Origin: Callorhinus ursinus
Lineage: Eukaryota > Chordata > Mammalia > Carnivora > Otariidae
Direction of reading: 5' to 3'
Length of the DNA stretch: 64,000 nucleotides
Assembly: GCF_003265705.1 (NCBI RefSeq)
Contig: NW_020312902.1
Coordinates: 12,346,659-12,410,658 of the forward strand
This document shows, piece by piece, positions 12,690 through 22,984 of this stretch (position 1 is its first letter; every line of letters begins with the position of its first letter). A model generated the notes under the pieces. That model did no database searches. It was not told the DNA's origin and was given only the letters and a program-made list of their open reading frames with translations. The translations under genes were made by a program, and so were the position numbers.

Positions 12690-13420
12690 CTATAATCATT
12701 AAAAGAACTGTAATGACATTATAAACAAATTCATGCCAATAAATTTAACAATTTTTAAGAAGCTGATATTCTGTTTTGCAAAATTAAATTTAATGAAAGT
12801 GATAGAAGAAAAAAGTAAAATTTAAATAAGAAATACATACATCAAATACATGAAAATTCTGAAGTAAGAAAAAAAAGAATTGCCTGATATCTGTTTAAAT
12901 ATGATGAATCCTAATTAAAAACCATCTAAGCTCCAATGACTTTGTGATGAACAAAACATTTAAAGCAGGAATAGGTACTTTCAGAGAAAAAATAAAAAGT
13001 AAACTTTTCTCATTTTATAAGGCTATCATAATTTGTCACAACACTACCTAAATAATAGTAAGAAAAGAAAGTTATCTCTCAAGCATAAACACAAAAATAC
13101 TAAAATATTAGCAAATTTGATCTTCTAATATATATAACATGAGCAAGTGAGGTTTAACCTCATTTAAGACAACTTATTTTAATATTTAAAAAATCTATTA
13201 TAAAGAGAATTCTTCTCAATGGATAAAAATAATAGATTTAAACACACATGATAAATGTAACTTATTTGGAGTAGAAGGAAACTTTCTTATTTTCATAAAG
13301 GGTTTCAATGCAAAGCTGTCAGATAACATGTTTCTTCATAGTTAAATAACTATTAAACTCTGTCCCCTGAGTTTGGGGCAAAAACAAGGCCATCTACTCA
13401 AACTTTTTGTGCCTGGCCTC
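12690..13420 (+). pseudogene. Decayed L1 ORF2 reverse-transcriptase segment
   Basis: Landmarks of the ORF2 reverse-transcriptase region appear in sense order on the plus strand: attcatgccaataaatttaa, ttctcattttataaggctat (equivalent to the usual actcattttatgaggccag block), acaaaaatactaaaatatta, gagcaagtgaggtttaacct (equivalent to the gaccaagtgggatttatccc block), then ggggcaaaaacaaggccatc. These are signature ORF2 sites. The copy is AT-enriched with many stops and cannot encode a protein. The element that follows directly is L1 in the opposite orientation. Confidence 0.6.
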
Positions 13421-13482
13421 ATTCATTTGCATAAGGCTTTTCAGATTCATGCACATTGTTTCATGTATCAAGAGTGTGGTTG

Positions 13483-13677
13483 TTTTGTTTTGTTTTGTTT
13501 TGTTTTTAAGATGTTCTTTCTTTATTTGACAGAGACAGCGAGAGAGGGAATACAGGCAGAGGGAGAAGCAGGCTTCCCACGGAGCAGGGAGCCCAATACG
13601 GGGCTCGATCCCAAGACCTTGGGATCATGACCTGAGCCAAAGGCAGACACTTAACGACTGAGCCACCCAGGTGCCCC
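13483..13677 (-). mobile_element. SINEC, copy 2
   Basis: A (GTTTT)n-like T-rich tail at 13,481-13,506 is followed by a cagagacagcgagagaggga block, ggggctcgatcccaagacct, gggatcatgacctgagcc and gactgagccacccaggtgcc, the inverted tRNA-related head. The probable target duplication is caagagtgtg at about 13,469 and caagagtatg at 13,678. It interrupts the ancient L1 piece at 13,421-13,980. Confidence 0.92.
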
Positions 13678-13712
13678 CAAGAGTATGTTTCTTTTATCAG
13701 TGAATGATGGTT

Positions 13713-13891
13713 CAATTGGGTAGATATAGCATAATTCGATTATGCATTCATCATTGGTGGACATTTGGACTGTTTCTAGCTTTCTGGGGGTTTTCTCTGC
13801 TATTATAAATATAGCTGCAATATACATTTTCAAGTGTTCTTTATGTGGAAATGTTTCATTTCTCTGGAGTAAATTTCTAGGAGGAGAATTG
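13713..13891 (-). repeat. Inverted-repeat arm 2 (in native L1 context)
   Basis: This is the partner of 11,682-11,845 in reverse orientation. It lies continuously inside an L1 ORF2 segment, so it is the likelier source of the two arms. The arms are separated by about 1.9 kb. Confidence 0.85.
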
Positions 13892-13980
13892 TTGAGCAGG
13901 ATATTATTTAACTTTATAGGAAACGGGCAAACTATTTTTCCAAAATGGCTATGCTATTTTTATTTGACTCTTTTTTATTA

Positions 13981-14662
13981 ATTAGCAGCATCCCACAAAT
14001 TTTGATACATTATATTTTCATTCTCATTCAGTTAAAATACATTCTAATTTCCTTTACTTCACTTTCTCTTTGACCCACAGATTATTTAGAAGTATTTTGT
14101 CTAATTTCTAAGTATTTGGAAATTTACCTGTTATCTTTCTCTTACTGGTTTATATTTTAATTTCATTATGCACAGAGAACATGTTTTTGTGATTTTAATT
14201 ATTTAATACTGTTAAAAGTTTGTTTTATGAACCAAAATTCAGTCATCTTGGTTCATGTATGCACAATTGAAAACAATGTGTATTTTACTTTTTGGTGTGG
14301 AATATTCTGTAAATACCATTTAGAACCCATTGGTTGATGGTATTGTTCAGTTCTTTTATATCTTTGCTGATTTTCTGTCTACTAGTTCTATTTATGGTTG
14401 ATAAAAACATCCACCCCTATACTTGGGGATTTTTTCTTTCTCTATTCCATTCCTCCTTCATGTTCTCAAGTTCTCTTCTTATGTTCACATGCATTTAGGG
14501 CTATTTTGGCTTCTTCATGGACTTACCCTTTTGTCATTATGTAATGTCTCACTTAATTTCTGGTAATTTTCTTTACTCTGAAGTCTGCTTTGAAATTAAT
14601 AATCCATTCCAGCTTTCTCTGTCTCAGTGTCTGTATGGTAAATATTTCTTCCATCCATTTAG
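13981..14662 (-). pseudogene. Ancient L1 ORF2 N-terminal (endonuclease-side) segment
   Basis: Minus-strand landmarks include ttgatacattatattttcat, ctttgacccacagattattt, aagtattttgtctaatttct, ccattggttgatggtattgt, ctgattttctgtctactagt and ttactctgaagtctgctttg. In L1 these lie from the endonuclease domain to the start of the reverse transcriptase. The expected reverse-transcriptase part between this piece and the preceding one is missing. It is broken off at 14,662 by the 3' end of L1-A. Non-coding. Confidence 0.65.
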
Positions 14663-15096
14663 TTTTTTTAAATTTTTTATTATTATGTTACAAACCATAC
14701 ATCATTAGCTTTTCCATGATTCATTGTTTGTGCATAACACCCAGTGCTCCACACAGAACGTGCCCTCTTTAATACCCATCACCAGGCTAATCCATCCTCC
14801 CACCAGCCTCCCCTCTAGAACCCTCAGTTTGTTTTTCAGAGTCCATAACTCTCATAGTTCATCTCCCCCTCTGATTTCCCCCCCTTCAATCTTCCCCTCC
14901 TGCTATCATCTTTTTTTTTCTTAACATATATTGCATTATTTGTTTCAGAGGTACAGATCTGTGATTCAACAGTCTTGCACAATTCACACCCCTCACCATA
15001 GCACATACCCTCTCCAATGTCTATCACCCAGCCACCCCATCCCTCCCAACCCCCCCACACGAGCAACCCTCATTGTTTCCTGAGATTAAGACTTCC
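14663..15096 (-). other. L1-A 3'UTR with two related modules
   Basis: This runs from the ORF2 stop at 15,097 to the T-run (plus strand) at 14,663. Two related modules are arranged head-to-tail, as set out for L1-B 41,625-42,070. The module next to ORF2 contains the gattcaacagtcttgcacaa block, and the distal one contains atgattcattgtttgtgcat. Confidence 0.8.
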
Positions 15097-18000
15097 TCAT
15101 ATCAGTGAGGTCATATGATATATGTCCTTCTCTGATTCACTTATTTCACTCAGCATAACACCCTCCAGTTCCATCCACGTCGTTGCAAATGGCAAGACTT
15201 CATTCCTTTTGATGGCTGCATAATATTTCATTGCGTATATATACCACCTCTTCTTTATCCATTCATCTGTTGATGGACATCTTGGCTCTTTCCACAGTTT
15301 GGCTATTGTGGACATTGTTCCTATAAACATCGGGGTGCACGTACCCCTTCGGATCCCTACATTTTTATCTTTTTGGTAAATACCCAGTAGTGAAATTGCT
15401 GGGTCATATAGTAGCTCTATTTTCAACTTTTTGAGGAACCTCTATACTGTTTTCCAGAGGGGTTGCACCAGCTTGCATTCCCACCAACAGTGTAGGAGGG
15501 TTCCCCTTTCTCTGCATCCCCACCAACATCTGCCATTTCCTGACTTGTTAATTTCAGCCATTCTGACAGGTGTAAGGTGGTATCTCATTGAGGTTTTGAT
15601 TTGGATTTCCCTGATGCCGAGCGATGTTGAGCGCTTTCTCATGTGTCTGTTGGCCATTTGGATGTCTTATTTGGAAAAATGTCTGTTCATTACTCCTGCC
15701 CATTTCTTGATTGGATTATGTGTCCTTGGGCTGTTGAGTTTGATAAGTTCTTTGTAGATATTGGATACTAGCCCTTTATCTGATATGTCATTCGCAAATA
15801 TCTTCTCCCATTCTGTCGGTTGTCTTTTGGTTTTGTTGACTGTTTCCTCTGATGTGCAAAAGCTTTTTATCTTGATAAAGTCCCAATAGTTCATTTTTGC
15901 CCTTCCTTCCCTTGCCTTTGGCAATGTTTCTAGGAAGAAGTTGCTGCGGCTGAGGTCGAAGAGGTTGCTGCCTGTGTTCTCCTTTAGGATTTTTATAGAC
16001 TACTGTCTCACATTTAGGTGTTTCAACCATTTGGAGTCTATTTTTGTGTGTGCTGTAAGGAAATCGTCCAGTTTCATTCTTCTGCATGTGGCTGTCCAGT
16101 TTTCCCAACACCATATTTTGAAGAGACTGTCTTTTTTCCATTGGACATTTTTTCCTGCTTTGTCAAAGATGAGTTGACCATAGAGTTCAGGGTCAATTTC
16201 TGGGCTCTCTATTCTATTCCATTGATCTATGTGTCTGTTTTTGTGCCAGTACCATACTGTCTTGATGATGACAGCTTTGTAATAGAGCTGGAAGTCCGGA
16301 ATTGTGATGCCGCCAGCTTTGCTTTTATTTTTCAACATTCCTCTGGCCTTCAAGGTCTTTTCTGGTTCCATACAAATTTTAGGATTATTTGTTCCATTTC
16401 TTTGAAAAAGGTGGATGGTATTTTGATGCGGATTGCATTGAATGTGTAGATTGCTCTAGGTAGCATTGACATCTTCACAATATTTGTTCTTCCAATTCAT
16501 GAGCATGGAACGTTTTTCCATTTCTTTGTGTCTTCCTCAATTTCTTTCATGAGTATTTTATAGTTTTCAGAGTATAGATCCTTTGCCTCTTTGGTTAGAT
16601 TTATTTCTAGGTATCTTAAAGTTTGGGGTGCAATGGTAAATGGGATTAACACCTTAATTTATCTTTCTTCTGTCTTGTTGTTGGTGTATAGGAATGCCAC
16701 TGATTTCTGGCATTGATTTGATATCCTGCCACTTTACTGAATTCCTGTATGAGTTCTAGCAGTTTTGGGGTGGAGTCTTTTGGGTTTTCCACATACAGTA
16801 TCATATCATCTGCAAAGAGTGAGAGTTTGACTCCTTTTTTTTTGCCGATTTGGATGCCTTTGATTTCTTTTTGTTGTCTGATTCCTGTGGCTAGGACTTC
16901 TAATACTATGTTGAATAGCAGTGGTGATAGTGGACATCCCTCCCGTGTTCCTGACCTTAGGGGGAAAGCTCTCAGTTTTTCCCCATTGTGAATAATATTC
17001 ACTGTAGATTTTTCATAGATGGCTTTTATGATATTGAGGTAGGTACCCTCTATCCCTATACTCTGAAGAATTTTGATCAAGAAAGGATGCTGTACTTTAT
17101 CAAATGTTTTTCTGCACCTATTCAGAGGATCATATAATTCTTCTTTCTTTTGTTGATGTATTGTATCATGTTGATTGATTTGCGGATGTTGAACCAACCT
17201 TGCAACCCAGGGATAAATCCCACTTGGTCATGGTGAATAATCCTTTTAATGTACTGTTGGATCCTATTGGCTAGTGTTTTGGTGAGAATTTTTGCATGTT
17301 TTCATGAAGGATATTGGTCTGGAATTCCCCTTTTTGATAGGGTCTTTGTCTGGTTTTGGGATCAAGGTAATGGTGGCCGAATAAAACAAGTTTGAAAGTT
17401 TTCCTTCCATTTCTATTTTTTGGAACCGTTTCAGGAGAATAGTATTAATTCTTCTTTAAATGTCTGATAGAATTCCCCTGGGAAGCCATCTGGCCCTGGG
17501 CTTTTGTTTGTTGGGAGATTTTTGATGACTGCTTCAATTTCCTTAGTGGTTATAGGTCTGTTCAGGTTTTCTATTTCTTCCTGGTTCAGTTTTGGTAGTT
17601 GATATATCTCTATGAATGCACCCGTTTCTTCCAGGTTACCTAATTTGCTGCCATAGAGTTGCTTATAATATGTTCTTACAATTGTATTTCTTTGGAGTTG
17701 GTTGTGACCTTTCCTCTTTCATTCATGATTTTTTTGATCTGGGCTATTTCTCTTTTCTTTTGGTAAGTCTGGCCAGGGGCTTATCAATCTTGTTAATTCT
17801 TTCCAAAAACTAGATCCTAGTTTCATTGATCTGTTCTACTGTTCTTTTGGTTTCTATTTCATGGATTTCTGCTCTGATCTTGATTATTTCTCTTCTCCTT
17901 GCTGGGTTGAGGCTTTATTTGCTGTTTTTTCTCTAGCTCCTTTAGGTGTAGGGTTAGGTTGTGTATTTGAGACCTTTCTTGTTTCTTTAGAAAGGCTTGT

Positions 18001-18900
18001 ATTGATATATACTTTCCTCTTAGGACTGCGTTTGCTGCATCCCAAAGATTTTGAACAGTTGCGTTTTCATTTTCATTGGTTTCCATGAATTTTTTGAATT
18101 CTTCTTTAATTTCCTGGTTGACCCATTCATTCTTTAGTAGGATACTCTTTAGCCTACATGTATTTGAGTTCTTTTCGACTTTCCTCTTGTGACTGAGTTC
18201 TAGTTTCAAAGCACTGTGGTCTGAAAATATGCAGGGAATGATCCCAATCTTTTGGTACCGGTTGAAACCTGATTTGTGACCTAGGATGTGATCTATTCTG
18301 GAGAATGTTCCATGGGCACTAGAGAAGAATGTGTATTCCATTGCTTTGGGATGGAATGTTCTGAATGTCTGTGAAGTCCATTTGGTCCAGTGTGTCTTTT
18401 AAAGTCTTTATTTCCTTGTTGATCTTTTGCTGAGATGACCTGTCCATTTCAATCAGGGGGGTGTTAAAGTCCCCCACTATTATTGTATTGTTGTCAATGT
18501 GTTTCTTTGCTTTTGTTATTAATTGCCTTATATACTTGGCTGCTCCCATGTTAGGGGCATAGATATTTACAATTGTTAGATCTTCTTGTTGGATAGACCC
18601 TTTAAGTAGGATATAGTGTCCTTCCTCATCTCTTATTACAGTCTTTGTTTTAAAGTCTAATTTGTCTGATATAAGGATTGCCACTCCAGCTTTCTTTTGG
18701 TGTCCTTTAGCATGGTAAATGATTTTCCACCCCCTCACATTCAATGTGGGGATGTCTTTGGGTCTAAAAGGAAACTCTTGCAGACAGCATTTTGACGGGT
18801 GTTGTTTTTTAATCCAATCGGATAGCCTGTGTCTTTTGATTGGGGCATTTAGCCCATTTACATTCAGGGTAACTACTGAAAGATATGAATTTAATGCCAT
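15097..18900 (-). pseudogene. L1-A ORF2 (endonuclease/reverse transcriptase), broken
   Basis: ORF2p is the L1 enzyme that nicks target DNA and primes reverse transcription there. Start ATG is at 18,898-18,900 and the end at 15,097, a span of 1,267 codons plus stop, near the usual length of about 1,275. The N-terminal apurinic-like endonuclease is visible: a CCLQE block (catalytic Glu), GDFNTP at about 18,457-18,474, then in another frame IDHILG and SDH. The reverse-transcriptase core FADD lies at 16,805-16,816. Near the C-terminus the knuckle C-x3-C-x7-H-x4-C is intact inside 15,442-15,657. The frame shifts at about 18,330-18,340 and several more times, leaving fragments such as 17,859-18,341, 16,646-17,197 and 15,097-15,426. 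It cannot make a full protein. The ORF1 frame runs into its first segment without a stop. Confidence 0.92.
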
Positions 18901-18981
18901 TGTATTGCCTGTAAGGTGACTGTTGCTGTATATTGTCTCTCTTCCTTTCTGATTTATGCTGCTTTTAGGCTCTCTCTTTGC

Positions 18982-19878
18982 TTCGAGGACCCCTTTCAAG
19001 ATTTCTTGGAGGGCTGATTTCGTGTTTGCAAATTCCTTTAGTTTTTGTTTGTCCTGGAAGCTTTTGATCTCTCCTTCTATTTTCAATGACAGCCTAGCTG
19101 GATATAGTATTCTTGGCTGCCTGTTTTTCTCCTTTAGTGCTCTGAAGATATCTTGCCAGTCCTTTCTGGTCTGCCAGGTCTTTGTGGATAGGTCTGTTGC
19201 CAATCTAATATTTCTACCACTGTAGGTTACATATCTCTACTCCTGAGCTGCTTTCAGGATTTTCTCTTTGTCTCTGAGACTCGTAAGTTTTACTGTCAGA
19301 TGTCGGGCTGTTGACCTATTTTTATTGATTTTGAGAGGGGTTCTCTGTGCCTCTCGGATTTTGATTCCTGTTTCCTTCCTCACATTAGGGAAGTTCTCTG
19401 CTATTATTTGCTCCAATATACCTTCTGCCCCTCTCTCTCTTTCTTCTTCTTCTGGGATCCCAATTATTCTAATGTTGTTTTGTCTTATCGTATCGCTTAT
19501 CTCTCGAATTCTGCCCTCGTGATCCTGTAGTTGTTTCTCTCTCTTTTTCTCAGCCTCTTTATTTTCCATCCTTTGGTCTTCTATATCGCTGATTCTCTCT
19601 TCTGTCTCATTTATCCTAGCAGTTAGTGCCCCCATTTTTGATCGCACCTCATCAATAGCCTCTTTGATTTTGACTTGGTTCGATTTTAGTTCTTTTATTT
19701 CTCCAGAAAGGGTTTCTCTAATAACTTCCATGCTTTTTTCAAGCCCAGCTAGTATCTTTAAAGTCATGATTCTGAACTCTAGGTCCAACACCGTACTAAT
19801 GTCCGTATTGTGTAGGTCCCTGGCTGAAGCTACTACCTCTTGTTCTTTTTGCTGAGGTGATTTTTTTCGTCTTGTCAT
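18982..19878 (-). pseudogene. L1-A ORF1 (RNA-binding chaperone), one nonsense codon, stop lost
   Basis: ORF1p is the L1 RNA-binding trimer that coats its RNA. A real ATG is at 19,876-19,878, starting MTRRKKSPQQ. A long charged heptad-type coiled coil (about residues 40-120, rich in Glu, Lys, Ile) is followed by an RRM-like part (RQNNIRIIGIPEE) and a C-terminal domain. The reading is open for 213 codons to a TAG at 19,237-19,239, where L1-B has a Lys codon. After that the same frame continues. The position of the normal stop (TAA in L1-B at 37,745-37,747) is GAA here at 18,982-18,984, so the frame continues through the spacer into ORF2. Counting to that site, ORF1 is 298 codons, in the usual L1 range. 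Confidence 0.92.
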
Positions 19879-20074
19879 TTTGTCCAGAGGAGAATAGATG
19901 AATGAGAGAACAAAATGCTAACAGGTTAACAACATCCCTGGCAAATATACTCTATACAAATCAGAAAAGACCTGAAACCAGGGGAAAAGTAAGGGAAATA
20001 AAGAAAAAAGAAAGAGGAAAAAAAAAGAAAAAAGATAAAAACAAAAATAGAACAATACAAAAAAAGCAGAATAT

Positions 20075-20560
20075 GATCAAATATGATCAGGCTAGTGCAT
20101 AGATCAGTGCCACACACTAGATTTTGGGCGTATTTTGGTCTGTTAGAAAAATGTGCCTCCTAAAATTTTAAAGGAAGAAAGACATATATGTACAAAATAA
20201 GGGTTGATACAATGAAGGGATGGAAGATGACTATAAAGATGAAAATTATAAAAGATTTATAAAAGGAATTGATAAGATAAGTTGTTTGAAAAAAGAAAGA
20301 AGAAAATTAAAAAAAAAAAAAAGGAAAAAGGGAGAGAATGTGATCAGGCAGGAGACTAGAACAAAGCCATACCCTAGTGATTTAGGGTATATTTTGATCT
20401 GTTAGAAGAAACTGTATCTCAAAATTTTAAAGAGAGAACAACTTATATATATATGCCAGAAATAAGGGTAACTACTATGAAGGGATAAAATATGACTCTA
20501 AAAATGAAAAATAAAAAATGTATTTTTTTAAAAAAAGGGATTGATAAGATGTTGGTTGAA
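20075..20560 (-). repeat. Imperfect tandem pair in L1-A 5'UTR
   Basis: Two related units follow each other. Shared blocks are tattttggtctgttag (20,131) and tattttgatctgttag (20,390), ctaaaattttaaagg and ctcaaaattttaaag, atgaagggatgga and atgaagggataaa, and attgataagat (20,268 and 20,540). Spacing of shared blocks is 259-272 bp. The equivalent place in L1-B holds the assembly gap. Confidence 0.8.
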
Positions 20561-21673
20561 AAAGGGAAAAAGAAAAATTAAAAAAAAACAGTAAAAATAT
20601 TAACTTTGAAAAACTAATGAATCATGGTAAAAAAAAAAGCCATGAATTCTATGTGCAGTATTCCCCTAGCGCTGGAGTTCTCCCGTTCTCCTTGATCGGT
20701 AAACTTGGTCTTGACTTGCTAGCTGTTAGTGCTGATCTTCTGGGGGAGGGGCCTGTTGCCGTGGTTCCTAAATGTCTTTGCTGGAGGCTGAATTGCCCCG
20801 CCCTTGTCAATCTGGGCTAAGCAAGCTCTCGGCTTTGCTCTCAGGAGCTTTTGTTCCCTGCAAGCTCTCGGTACAGCTTTGGAAGACCAGGGCAAAAATG
20901 GTGGCCTCCCAATCCCCATCCCGGAGGAGCTGAGAACTCGAGGCCCCGCTCCTCATTGCGCCCCTAGAGAAAAGCAGTCACTCCCATCTCCCTGGTCTCC
21001 AGCTGCACTCCGTGCTCACCCAGCCTGTGACCGAGCGTTTGTATCTCTGGCTCCCGACCCCGTGTGGAGTCTCCAAACCCAGCAGATCCCTGCAGTGCGT
21101 TCCCACGCCGCTCCTCCCAGAGGAGGAAGGGGAGTCTCCCCGGCTCTGCTGCTTGTTGGGTCCCTGCTGGAGGAGCAGTGGCCCAATTGGGCTGCAGATC
21201 ACAGTTTATGGCAACCCCGAGCTGAGAGCCCGCGCCTCGGCTCTGTCTCTGCTGCCGCTTCCCCGCTCCGATACCTGGGAGCTCTGCCGCACTCAGGCAC
21301 CCCCGGTCTTTCTGTGACCCCAAGGGTCCTGAGACCACACTGTCCCGGGAGGATTCCACCCCCCGCTTAGCCACTGGAGCGACGTCCCGCACCGGAGCCG
21401 ACTTCTAAAAGTTCAGATATTGTGCCCCATGGCTCTGTCACTTGCCAGAAGTGGCCGACGGAGGCCCCGTCCCCCGCCGTCTATCCTCCCGAATATCGCC
21501 TTGGATTCACTTCTCCGCACGTCCTACCTTCCAGTAAGTGGTCGCTTCTCTGTTCAGAGAGTTGTTGCTACTCTCCTCTTCGATCTCCTGTTGAGTTCGT
21601 AGGTGTTCAGAATGGTTTGATCCCTATTCAGCTGAATTCCTGAGACCAGACAAAATCTAGGTTTCCTACTCCT

Positions 21674-21684
21674 CCGCCATCTTG
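21674..21684 (-). promoter_or_regulatory. YY1-type motif at L1-A 5' end
   Basis: ccgccatcttg on the plus strand, i.e. caagatggcgg in L1 sense, about 12 nt from the element end. In human L1 this motif directs accurate transcription start. Its function here is inferred from position and sequence. Confidence 0.7.
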
Positions 21685-21695
21685 CTCCACCCCCC

Positions 21696-22714
21696 ATAGA
21701 GTTCCTTCTTGAATTTGAATGGTTTTCTGCTATTTCTTTGAATATTTCACAATGTGGACCATTATATCTTGCTATATTTCATACTTTGTTCAGGCAAATA
21801 ATCTTTTTATCTTGAAAATTCCCTCACTACAAATTGATTCACATATTAGATACTGGATGCTCACCAAATAAGCACATAAGTGATAACTATCATAAATTCT
21901 AGAGGGAATTCAGCACTATGTCTAGTGTGACCCTGGAAGGACAGTCCTCTTTGTTTTGACCTCCTGACGATCAAATCCAGCCTGTTAAATTGACCCCCAT
22001 CCTACACCCTCCTCTACTACCTGAAGTGTGCAGTGAGTTAGGGCATTTGTGAAGAATTTGTTACCTCTTGTTACTGATGAATGGTTCACTGGGTGAACGT
22101 GTTCTGTACATATGAGTCAAAATCAATTTGACAGGTGGAAGTTGCCTTCAAACTTTTTATGAGAATGAGAGAAGTGAATGTACCCAGAATTGTTTTCTGC
22201 TCTCTCAATGTTGGTTGACAATGAAATTTTTAAGGATTACAGAGTCAAAGTGGGTGGTTTTAGAGAAGGAATGTGTTGGAATTTCATTTGGTTTCATGAT
22301 CAAACAAATGGACTAACTCGGATTAAGGCTGAGTTCTGAATGTAGGCTTAGTTTGCTCTTGTAGAATTCCAATGTTGTATCCACTTCAAAATGTATTCAG
22401 AGAAGGAACCATTGTCACTCCATCTGCTTTACATTTGACAAAAGTAATCCTTTTAGAAAGGTTTCAGCTGAAATCACTTAGGAGATAGGAAAGCCCATGG
22501 GGACAACAGTGAATTTGGGAAATTCTTTGGCCTTTTAAAATTATTAATTTATCAGGATAGTGTGAAGATCCACTAAAAACGTTCTAGTTTGAGCTTCCTA
22601 ATTCATATCATTGACGAATTTCCAAATGTGATTCTCTTTGCCATTTGACACCCATTTTTCAACGATTGAGAAAAGTTTTCAAGTTATGCAGCAGTATTAC
22701 TGTGTTCTTGTTGT
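21696..22714. other. Unassigned sequence between L1-A and MIR
   Basis: No gene or repeat is recognised. The first 200 bp might be leftover ancient L1, because the left side of L1-A is, but no landmark is clear. Confidence 0.4.
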
Positions 22715-22980
22715 GGTTAAAACCTACTGTGTACTAAGTATTTACTGAGTACTAGGGATAATTCTAAATATTTACATATATTGTTTCATATAATCCTCAG
22801 CATAGTTCTATGAGGTGAATGGGAATATTATTCCCTTTATTGATCTTCCACCACTAAGAACACTGATGTGACAAGAAAATAGGGTACTCTGTCCAAAGGG
22901 GCCAAGCTGGGATTCAAACTCAAATAGTCTTTGTTCAAAACCTGAATATCTAATCATGGCTGTACAGTATGCAAGGGAAT
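22715..22980 (+). repeat. MIR SINE
   Basis: MIR blocks in order: ctactgtgtactaagtattt, ggataattctaaatatttac, tttcatataatcctcag, tctatgaggtgaatgggaat, then aagctgggattcaaactcaa. Plus orientation. Ends are approximate. Confidence 0.8.
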
Positions 22981-22984
22981 TTAA

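Larger units (their letters stand above)
13421..13980 (-). mobile_element. Ancient L1 ORF2 3' segment, host of SINEC copy 2
   Basis: Read on the minus strand: cataaggcttttcagattca, ttgtttcatgtatcaagagt, then past the SINEC gcattcatcattggtggaca, tgctattataaatatagctg and catttctctggagtaaattt. These correspond to the usual L1 antisense run for the C-terminal part of ORF2. It includes arm 2 of the inverted repeat. Non-coding. Confidence 0.65.
14663..21695 (-). mobile_element. L1-A: near full-length carnivore L1, minus strand
   Basis: A complete L1 architecture of about 7.0 kb lies in reverse: 3'UTR and T-run at 14,663-15,096, ORF2 at 15,097-18,900, a short inter-ORF spacer, ORF1 at 18,982-19,878, and a 5'UTR ending at 21,695 with the ccgccatcttg motif typical of L1 5' ends. 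Both ORFs are damaged, so it is not competent by itself. The 5'UTR keeps many CpGs, which suggests moderate age. It inserted into an older L1 on its left side (13,981-14,662). I see no clear target-site duplication, because the right flank (atagagttccttcttgaatt) does not match the left flank. L1-B is its inverted counterpart. Confidence 0.93.
19879..21695 (-). promoter_or_regulatory. L1-A 5'UTR / internal promoter region
   Basis: This stretch of about 1.8 kb has two parts. Next to ORF1, 19,879 to about 20,640 is strongly A-rich on the plus strand and contains two related units of about 260-270 bp. The distal part, about 20,690-21,695, is GC- and CpG-rich, as in L1 internal RNA polymerase II promoters. 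The extreme 5' end carries ccgccatcttg on the plus strand (caagatggcgg in sense), the YY1-type site known from human L1. Open frames exist in both directions in the GC-rich part. Confidence 0.8.

Noticed and set aside
16018..16449. 143-codon plus-strand frame
   Set aside because: Antisense shadow of L1-A ORF2. The same frame shape occurs opposite L1-B ORF2 (40,326-40,556).
18719..19855. Hydrophobic plus-strand open frames that look like membrane proteins
   Set aside because: They are antisense shadows of L1-A ORF1 and ORF2, whose Lys/Glu-rich codons read as Phe/Leu/Ser-rich on the other strand.
20804..21370. 188-codon plus-strand open frame as a host gene
   Set aside because: It lies wholly in the GC-rich L1-A 5'UTR, starts at TTG, and has no matching intact frame of the same extent in L1-B.
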